Assembly (NCBI GenBank): GCA_016202545.1
Contig: JACQON010000007.1
Coordinates: 1-64,000 of the forward strand
From: Chloroflexota bacterium
GTDB lineage: Bacteria > Chloroflexota > Dehalococcoidia > Dehalococcoidales > JACQON01
Length of the DNA stretch: 64,000 bases
Direction: 5' to 3'
Shown: positions 57,747-64,000 of the stretch, one piece after another
Numbering within the stretch: the stretch's first letter is position 1
Layout of the letters: every line of letters starts with the position of its first letter
Notes under the pieces: generated by a model
Told to the model about the DNA's origin: nothing
Database searches by the model: none
The model's input: the letters and a program-made list of their open reading frames with translations, nothing else
Position numbers and translations under genes: made by a program

Positions 57747-59720
57747 ACAAAGGTAGTGCTATGGCTCATAGCATCGCTGGCCATATCAGTCACTTTGCTG
57801 CGGGAGCTGTGGGCGGGACTGTGGGAGATGCTTTCTCCCGACTGGATATTCGGGCAGTACCACGCCTCTCCGTGGGCGGTGCTGTCCCTGTGCCTTATCT
57901 GGCTCTACCTCAGGAGGAGACAGATATGGGGAGAAATGTTAGAAGGTTGTCGGGTTAGCGAGTCAAAAATCTCGGGAGGGAAAACTTTACAAACCTTCAA
58001 ACCTTCTAAACTTTATAAACCTTTCAACTTCCTGTTGGGCCTGGCCCTGGTGGCCGGCGCTGTGCTCATGCCCGCTATCCAGGACTTCCTGGTGTTCCGC
58101 ATGCTGCTGGCGCTGCTGGGGGTGTTCGTCATCTTCTTCGGCAGGGCAGCCCGGCTTCCCTCCATCCTGCTCGGCATCTATGGTTTTGCCATCTCCTTCC
58201 CGCTGCTCATCGAGCGGTTCGCCGAGCTTCCCTACGCCCTGGGCGCCATAAAACCGATGGCATGGGTGCTGACCATACTGGGCTATCCGCTGCATGTCCA
58301 GGGACAACTGCTGCACCTGGCGACCTCCGGCGGCGAGGCCATCAGTGTAGCGGTCACCGCCGCCTGCGCCGGCCCGGCCACCATGGGGGTTTTCCTGGCG
58401 CTGTTTGTCCTGATGATGCTGGATACCCCGCTGCCGCCGCGGAAGGCGGCCTGGGTCTTCCTCATCGGCGTTGCCGGCACCTGGCTGCAGAACTTCGTCA
58501 GGCTGGTGATGCTGATGGCGGTGGCCTATTACCTGGGAGAGAAGGCGATGTGGACGGCCCATCTGTGGACGATATACGTCGTGTTCCCATTATGGTACCT
58601 GTTGTTCGCCTTCATCTACTTCCACCAGGCAGGCGGTAGGAGAGCCGGGCGCCGCGCCTCCGGCCAGCAAAGCAGACCGTTGATGCCGGAAAAGGTTGCG
58701 GCCGGGTTGAAGACGGCGCTTCAAACCATTGTGCTCCTCGTCCTGCTGGCGGCCCTGCCGGTGGTGGCCCGGTTCACCACAGCCCTGGCCAACCCGGACC
58801 GCATTCTAGAGCCTGGCTTCGAGACGGTGACCAGTTGGACGTACTCCGAGACCGATATCGACTACACAGATGGCGCCCAGTCAACGGCGTGGACGACCCA
58901 GGGGACATATTCCTACCTGCTGTCAGCCCCGGGCAACACTAACATTGGCAACAGCAAATACACCCAGATTTTACAATCGGTGAACTTCACCCCCCTGGAC
59001 AGGATATCCTTCGACGCCCGTTTATCTGCTGGCACCAATGTCAAATTTGAGGCACGAGTCATGGTCGGCACTACCATCGTCTGGTCGCAGGCTATCACCA
59101 CCACAGCTACCAGCTACCTGCACAACGAGATAGACGTCAGCTCCTATACCGGTAGCCAGAACTTGATATTCCAGGTGATTACTGTGGCTGCAGCCAACAA
59201 CATCGCCATGAGCACCTATTACGACAATATCAAGCTCTGGGGCTCGCACAGCGACTCGGCGCGCACCACGGTGGCCAATACCTTCGCCAGCTACGGCGAC
59301 ATCGTCTACATGTACGGGGAGGGCTTCGACACTACCGGCACCTATAAGGTGGCCTACTACGATGGCGGCACCATCAATGACGGTGTTGATGGCGCCAAGC
59401 TTCAGACTGACACCTATACCGATGATGCCGATGGCGTCCTTGACCTGAGCCAAGTCCGCCCCGCTGACTACTCGTTAGCGAGCTACGGGACGTGGAACGC
59501 GGTAGTCTATAAGACCACCGGCACGATGCCTGCCAGCTACGACCTGGTCAGCAAGGCGGATGCCGCCTATGTCGTCTCTGATAGCTTCACCGTCCAGCAG
59601 GCGGCTATCCCCGAGTTCTCCACGGTGATGGCCGCCATCGCCGTGGCCGGGCTGTGCTCCGGCGTTTACCTGTGGATGAGGAGGCGGCAGAGACAGGCCC
59701 AGGTCCTTGGAGCGGGATAA
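57708..59720 (+). CDS. Exosortase/archaeosortase fused to a secreted domain with C-terminal PEF-CTERM-like sorting signal
   Basis: Exosortase catalytic motifs: Cys 'VTAACAGPATMGVF', Arg 'NFVRLVMLM', His 'MWTAHLWTIYVVFPLWYL'; internal signal-peptide-like 'MPEKVAAGLKTALQTIVLLVLLAALPVVARFTTALA'; C-terminus 'IPEFSTVMAAIAVAGLCSGVYLWMRRRQRQ'. Confidence 0.82.
   Translation: MNFINLKNLMNLETKVVLWLIASLAISVTLLRELWAGLWEMLSPDWIFGQYHASPWAVLSLCLIWLYLRRRQIWGEMLEGCRVSESKISGGKTLQTFKPSKLYKPFNFLLGLALVAGAVLMPAIQDFLVFRMLLALLGVFVIFFGRAARLPSILLGIYGFAISFPLLIERFAELPYALGAIKPMAWVLTILGYPLHVQGQLLHLATSGGEAISVAVTAACAGPATMGVFLALFVLMMLDTPLPPRKAAWVFLIGVAGTWLQNFVRLVMLMAVAYYLGEKAMWTAHLWTIYVVFPLWYLLFAFIYFHQAGGRRAGRRASGQQSRPLMPEKVAAGLKTALQTIVLLVLLAALPVVARFTTALANPDRILEPGFETVTSWTYSETDIDYTDGAQSTAWTTQGTYSYLLSAPGNTNIGNSKYTQILQSVNFTPLDRISFDARLSAGTNVKFEARVMVGTTIVWSQAITTTATSYLHNEIDVSSYTGSQNLIFQVITVAAANNIAMSTYYDNIKLWGSHSDSARTTVANTFASYGDIVYMYGEGFDTTGTYKVAYYDGGTINDGVDGAKLQTDTYTDDADGVLDLSQVRPADYSLASYGTWNAVVYKTTGTMPASYDLVSKADAAYVVSDSFTVQQAAIPEFSTVMAAIAVAGLCSGVYLWMRRRQRQAQVLGAG
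57936..58031. repeat. AT-rich AAACCTT-type repeat, copy 2, inside the exosortase ORF
   Basis: 'gttagaaggttgtcgggttagcgagtcaaaaat...aaaactttacaaaccttcaaaccttctaaactttataaacctttcaactt' resembles copy 1; GTTAGAAGGTT/AACCTTCTAAAC inverted arms. Confidence 0.6.
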
Positions 59721-59723
59721 CAT

Positions 59724-60170
59724 ATGGTTAGAAAGACAAAACAGAGGGACGTCATTCTCAGGGTGCTCCTGGGGACCGCTTCCCACCCTACCGCCGACTG
59801 GATATATGAGCAGGTGAGGAAGGAGCTCCCCCATATAAGCCTGGGGACGGTGTACCGTAACCTGAATCTGCTGAAGCTGGAAGGGAAGATATTGGAGCTC
59901 GACCTTGCTGACAGCTTGAGCCGGTTTGACGGCTACGCCCGGGAGCATTACCACTTCAGGTGTGAGCGGTGCGGTCATATCTTTGACGTAGACGAGCCGG
60001 CGGATGAGGAGATTGATAAGAGGGTAGCCAGAAGCACGGGCTTCACCGTCTCTTGTCACCGGCTGGAGTTCCGCGGCCTGTGCTGGGACTGCCAGCCTCA
60101 GGGTACGGCAGAGGGGATTGCGAATTCCCCACGTAATACTATGCAGGTTGGGTCAGGTGGACAGTCATAG
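59724..60170 (+). CDS. Fur/PerR family transcriptional regulator
   Basis: 'QRDVILRVLLGTASHPTADWIYEQVRKELPHISLGTVYRNLNLLKLEGKI', 'HYHFRCERCGHIFDV', 'FRGLCWDCQ'. Confidence 0.93.
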   Translation: MVRKTKQRDVILRVLLGTASHPTADWIYEQVRKELPHISLGTVYRNLNLLKLEGKILELDLADSLSRFDGYAREHYHFRCERCGHIFDVDEPADEEIDKRVARSTGFTVSCHRLEFRGLCWDCQPQGTAEGIANSPRNTMQVGSGGQS

Positions 60171-60852
60171 GGGCATTAAACTAAAGACGCTTATCGTCTG
60201 GCTGGGGCTCTTGCTTGTGTCCAGCTTCTGGCTGACAGCCAGGACCAGCTCGGACCAGGTGAGCCTGGCTGTTGTCCCTGAGGTTCCCAGGGAGGGCGAG
60301 CCGGTAGTAGCGACCTTCAAGCTGAGCAATCCCATGCCCGAGGCGGAGGCTATCGCCTACCAGTTCTACGTCAATGGCGAGCCGGTGCAGGAGGGAGCCG
60401 CCACTGTGCCCGGCGGCTCAAGCAAGGTATACCAATATGCCTACCGGAACCCCTTATTGCTGGGGCAGCAGGTCAATTTCATGGTCAAGACCGTCTCACC
60501 GCGCGGCAGCTATGAGAGCGTGGTCTCCCTGCCTTCATACCCCCCCCAGGTATGGTCGAGCTTCGTCTCCTTCGCCTCCTTTTCCACATCGATGATGAGC
60601 GTTCTGACCACCATGGCCTACTATCAGACTTCCTTCGGCACCGGGGGAGGGCTTAACGTGGGGATTCTGATTACCGTGGTGCTGATTGCATTGCTTATCT
60701 TCCTTGAGCTGACCCTGCCGTTGCTGCGGGAGAGGACTTTCACTATTCTGGGGGTGATGAGGCTAAGGTTCAGCATGCTTACCTGGATATTGCTTATCAT
60801 CCTTATGGGCATAGTCTATACCAAGGTGCTGATTATCCTGGCCGCCATATGA
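60157..60852 (+). CDS. Membrane protein with extracytoplasmic beta-domain and two C-terminal TM helices, unknown function
   Basis: GTG start at 60157 overlaps the fur stop; signal-like 'LIVWLGLLLVSSFWLTA', C-terminal TM pair. Confidence 0.72.
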   Translation: MDSHRGIKLKTLIVWLGLLLVSSFWLTARTSSDQVSLAVVPEVPREGEPVVATFKLSNPMPEAEAIAYQFYVNGEPVQEGAATVPGGSSKVYQYAYRNPLLLGQQVNFMVKTVSPRGSYESVVSLPSYPPQVWSSFVSFASFSTSMMSVLTTMAYYQTSFGTGGGLNVGILITVVLIALLIFLELTLPLLRERTFTILGVMRLRFSMLTWILLIILMGIVYTKVLIILAAI

Positions 60853-61027
60853 GCCGCAGCATTGCCCGCAGCCTGGATAGCCGGCCCCTGCGCTTTTGAC
60901 GGTCTAGTGCCAAGTCACCGTAATCCATGGATTTTCTGAGGGGAGACGCCACATCTGTCATTGTTATGAAAATGCGGGCTCTGCCTGCTTGGACGTTATC
61001 GGCTGACTTCAGGCGGGCGCCCATCCC

Positions 61028-61377
61028 CTTCAGGGTGAACCCTTCAGAGCGAGCCTTCAGGACGAGCCCTTCTGGGTGAACCCCTACCCTCTTCTCACTG
61101 GGAAGAGGGAGTTAAGTAAAAGAGAGGGGCTTAGCCCCTCTCTAAATCTCTTCCCCTTCTCTTTAAGGGGGCTTGCCTCAAATGTCATTCTGAGGAACGA
61201 AGTGACGAAGAATCTGGGGGTGGGGTGGCAGTGCACAGATAATCCCTGCCCTCCCAAGACCCTTCGCTACGCTCAGGGTGACATGAAGCTAGTACTTTTA
61301 GGGCAAAGCCCCTCTGAGGAGAAGGGGTTCACCCTGGTTCCACTGAGGTCACCACGAAGTGAAGGCTCACCCTGAAG
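61028..61377. repeat. Large composite inverted-repeat island (outer arms CTTCAGGGTGA/TCACCCTGAAG)
   Basis: Outer arms at 61028 and 61367; second pair GGGTGAACCCC (61073 region)/GGGGTTCACCC (61323 region); encloses the 61183..61283 element. Confidence 0.55.
61183..61283. repeat. MITE-like element with terminal inverted repeats, nested
   Basis: TGTCATTCTGAGGAACGAAGTGACGAAGAATCT...GACCCTTCGCTACGCTCAGGGTGACA; termini match the 55181..55334 element. Confidence 0.65.
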
Positions 61378-61478
61378 TGATTAAAGGGATGAGGTCGTCT
61401 GTAAACAGCAATGTACACTGAAAATGTATACTGAAGTAGTAATTGGTTCAGTAGTCAAGACAGACGGCATAATATTTC

Positions 61479-61631
61479 TCAGGCATGTCTCCAGGTGATG
61501 CCGTTCCAGGCGCCCAGCGTTTTGCCGCACCGAGAGCATTGTTCCTCGATGCCGTTGTTGACCTTACGCTCGCGGCATTTCACCAGCCTGCGGCAGGCGC
61601 GGCAATAGACCCTCTTCACGCACAGCCTCAT
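61479..61631 (-). CDS. Small zinc-ribbon protein (50 aa)
   Basis: MRLCVKRVYCRACRRLVKCRERKVNNGIEEQCSRCGKTLGAWNGITWRHA: CXXC pairs; GAGGAGG upstream; below the ORF-track length cutoff. Confidence 0.6.
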   Translation of the reverse strand: MRLCVKRVYCRACRRLVKCRERKVNNGIEEQCSRCGKTLGAWNGITWRHA

Positions 61632-61671
61632 CAGGAATCCTCCTCTAGACTATTTACTTGTAAAAGGCCTT

Positions 61672-63282
61672 CTAATATTCCGGCATGGGCGGGACCCCTG
61701 CCTTTTCCTTCTCCGGAATATCGGTGACCAGGGCTTCGGTGATGAGCGCCATGGCAGCTATGCTGGCCGCATTCTGAAGCGCGGTTCGGGTCACCTTGAG
61801 CGGGTCAATTATGCCCTTGGCCTCCATGTCCCCGAATTCCTCCCGGGCCACGTCAAAGCCGTAGCCCGGCTTCTTGGCGCTTCGCACCTTCTCCAGGACA
61901 ACGGAGCCGTCCCAGCCGGCATTGGCGGCAAGCTGGCGGATAGGCTCATCAAGCGCCCGCCGCACGATATTGGCGCCGGTCAACTCATCTCCCTGGAGGT
62001 CTAGCTTGTCTATCGCTGACAGGGCATTGAATAAGGCTACGCCGCCGCCGGGCAGGGTGCCTTCCTCGGCGGCCGCCTTGGTCGCCGACAGCGCTCCCTC
62101 AACGCGGCGCTTCTTCTCCTTAAGCTCAACCTCCGTTGGCGCGCCAACCTTGATTACGCCTACGCCTCCAGCGAGCTTGGCTAGCCTTTCCTGGAGCTTC
62201 TCCCGGTCATAGTCAGACTTGGTCTCCTCAATCTGCGCCCTTGTCTGCTTCACTCTGGCCGCAAGCTGCTCAGGAGAGCCTCTGCCTTCGACGATAGTGG
62301 TATCATCCTTGTCAGCCACCACGCGGCGCGCCCTCCCCAGGTCCTCTACGGTCACCGAGTCGAGCTTTCTCCCTGTCTCTTCGGTAATGACCTGGCCGCC
62401 GGTGAGAATGGCCATATCCTCAAGCATAGCCTTCCTGCGGTCGCCAAAGCCGGGAGCCTTGACCGCCAGACAGTTAAGGATACCCCTGAGCTTGTTGACC
62501 ACCAGCGTTGCCAGTGCTTCCTTATCAAGGTCTTCGGCAATAATCACGATGTTCTTGCTCACCGCGCTGACCTTTTCCAGGGCGGGCAGGAGGTCAGCCA
62601 CTGATGACAGCTTCTTATCAGTGATGAGGATATAGGGGTCTTCAATCACCGCCTCCATCTTCTCAGCATCGGTGATGAAGTAAGGGCTGATGTAGCCGCG
62701 GTCGAACTTCATCCCCTCCACGTACTCGGTCTCAAACATGATGCCCTTGCCTTCCTCCACGGTGACCACCCCGTCTTTGCCGACCCTGTCCATGACCTCG
62801 CCGATAATCTCGCCGATTTCAGGGTCATGTGCGGTGATGCTGGCAATCTCGGTCATCTGCTCCTTGGTAGTCACCGGCCTGGCCATGTTCTTGAGCTGTT
62901 CAACGACGGCGGCGACAGCCTTTTCCATGCCGTGCTTTAAGGCCATAGCATCAGCGCCAGCGGCGATGTTCTTGAACCCCTCCCGAACCATGGCCTGGGC
63001 AAGTACGGTGGCCGTGGTAGTCCCGTCGCCGACGATGTCGCTGGTCTTCTTGGCTGCCTCTTTGATGAGGGAAGCACCCATGTTGGCGAAGGGGTCTTCC
63101 AGCTCAACCTCCTTGGCTACTGTTACCCCGTCGTGGGTGCTTAATGGCGGGCCGAACTTTTTGTCCAGGACGACGTTGCGCCCTCGCGGGCCAAGGGTGA
63201 CCTTGACCGCATTGGCGAGTATGTCAACACCCTTTTTGAAATGCTCTCTGGCTTCTGTGTCAAACACCAACTGCTTTGCCAT
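61672..63282 (-). CDS. groEL: 60 kDa chaperonin GroEL
   Basis: '[21 protein letters not shown]', '[16 protein letters not shown]', '[11 protein letters not shown]'. Confidence 0.98.
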   Translation of the reverse strand: MAKQLVFDTEAREHFKKGVDILANAVKVTLGPRGRNVVLDKKFGPPLSTHDGVTVAKEVELEDPFANMGASLIKEAAKKTSDIVGDGTTTATVLAQAMVREGFKNIAAGADAMALKHGMEKAVAAVVEQLKNMARPVTTKEQMTEIASITAHDPEIGEIIGEVMDRVGKDGVVTVEEGKGIMFETEYVEGMKFDRGYISPYFITDAEKMEAVIEDPYILITDKKLSSVADLLPALEKVSAVSKNIVIIAEDLDKEALATLVVNKLRGILNCLAVKAPGFGDRRKAMLEDMAILTGGQVITEETGRKLDSVTVEDLGRARRVVADKDDTTIVEGRGSPEQLAARVKQTRAQIEETKSDYDREKLQERLAKLAGGVGVIKVGAPTEVELKEKKRRVEGALSATKAAAEEGTLPGGGVALFNALSAIDKLDLQGDELTGANIVRRALDEPIRQLAANAGWDGSVVLEKVRSAKKPGYGFDVAREEFGDMEAKGIIDPLKVTRTALQNAASIAAMALITEALVTDIPEKEKAGVPPMPEY

Positions 63283-63309
63283 GTCTTTCCTCCCTGGCCC
63301 TTCCGGCCT

Positions 63310-63621
63310 TTATATTTTTTTCACCAGGATATCGCTCTCGTGCATGAGCAGGAGTTTCTCGTCGTCGATTTTCACTTCGGTCCCGGAGTATTTGGCAAAT
63401 ATGACCCGGTCGCCCACCGCGACTTCCACGGGTAGCCTGGTCCCGTTCTCGCTCGTCTTCCCCGGTCCGACGGCAACGACTTCGCCCTCCTGGGGCTTCT
63501 CTTTGGCGGTGTCGGGAAGGAACAGTCCCCCCTTGCTTATCTCTTCCCGCTCAATCGGCCTGACCACTAACCGGTCGCCCAGGGGCGTTATCTTTGACAC
63601 CGCTTTAGTTTTCCTGACCAT
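63310..63621 (-). CDS. groES: 10 kDa co-chaperonin GroES
   Basis: '[44 protein letters not shown]', '[34 protein letters not shown]'. Confidence 0.97.
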   Translation of the reverse strand: MVRKTKAVSKITPLGDRLVVRPIEREEISKGGLFLPDTAKEKPQEGEVVAVGPGKTSENGTRLPVEVAVGDRVIFAKYSGTEVKIDDEKLLLMHESDILVKKI

Positions 63622-63708
63622 CTATACCTCCTTCATCTTTATTCATGTATCTCTATGTCTGTTGCATTGGTAGCTTCCCCGTGACGGCGCCCGATTCTTT
63701 CGGTCTCT

Positions 63709-63870
63709 TCACGCTGTCACCTTTTCGCACTCCCGGCACACCACCAGCGGCGGGAAGAACCGTGTCAGCATCCTCATCTCATCGAGCTGCCGGGCTTGCC
63801 CGCAAAACCGGCAGGTGAAGGTGGTCGTTTTTTCCTCTGGGGGCTGTTTATCTGACGCTTCTACGGTCAT
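63709..63870 (-). CDS. Small zinc-ribbon protein (53 aa)
   Basis: MTVEASDKQPPEEKTTTFTCRFCGQARQLDEMRMLTRFFPPLVVCRECEKVTA; ATGA overlap with the upstream FmdB-like gene; below the ORF-track cutoff. Confidence 0.65.
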   Translation of the reverse strand: MTVEASDKQPPEEKTTTFTCRFCGQARQLDEMRMLTRFFPPLVVCRECEKVTA

Positions 63871-64000
63871 GATTTATCCTTTCCGCCGGCCGTCTCCAGT
63901 TTGCTGCCGTCTCCGCCGTGGTCAGCTTTGCCTTCGCCCGAGGGGTGGTTTTTCCTGCTATCGGTGACGTAGAACCCTGCCCCTTTGAAAATTATGCCCA
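63867..64000 (-). CDS. FmdB-family zinc-ribbon protein, C-terminal part (truncated by window end)
   Basis: Minus-strand translation ...GIIFKGAGFYVTDSRKNHPSGEGKADHGGDGSKLETAGGKDKS, typical FmdB 'FKGxGFYxTD'. Confidence 0.75.
   Translation of the reverse strand, partial: GIIFKGAGFYVTDSRKNHPSGEGKADHGGDGSKLETAGGKDKS

Noticed and set aside
61485-61727. 80-aa plus-strand ORF
   Set aside because: Overlaps the minus-strand zinc-ribbon gene and the groEL 3' end; no domain.
1-64000. CRISPR array, prophage or rRNA operon
   Set aside because: No regularly spaced identical repeats, no phage structural genes, and no rRNA-like sequence seen by eye.

Overview
This 64 kb window is bacterial chromosomal DNA, probably from a Dehalococcoidia/Chloroflexota-like anaerobe. 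That affiliation is inferred from gene content only. Left to right it contains: a tripartite tricarboxylate transporter (tctC-A-B); a minus-strand catabolic cluster with two UbiD-type decarboxylases, a PreA-like flavoenzyme/ferredoxin, a DAO-family oxidoreductase and a crotonase; tRNA-Arg(TCT); a compact type II R-M system; a housekeeping block (apgM-tpiA-miaA-dapF-dapL-hflX-EamA); an orphan DMSO-reductase-family Mo enzyme with a HemL-like aminotransferase; a third UbiD with a three-subunit molybdenum hydroxylase and a ThDP enzyme; a nar operon in Thermus-like order (cytochrome c, narG, narH, narJ, narI) in which a narK-like MFS gene appears split or replaced by a TDT/TehA/SLAC1-family transporter; tRNA-Met(CAT); a long plus-strand locus (methyltransferase, GH3/PaaK-like adenylase, 7TM histidine kinase, OmpR regulator, two phospho-acceptor-less receivers, CPBP protease, exosortase, Fur); and groESL. 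The most unusual item is a 670-aa ORF that appears to fuse an exosortase/archaeosortase to its own putative substrate (internal signal peptide, secreted domain, C-terminal IPEF/PEF-CTERM-like sorting signal). Other points of interest are phosphorylation-dead tandem receivers, an ~11-bp-phased TTCAC array, three genes with no usable ATG/GTG/TTG start (ATT, ATA and ATC candidates), AT-rich repeats inside the exosortase reading frame, and MITE-like inverted repeats. No database searches or computations were run; family names come from motif and sequence recognition.
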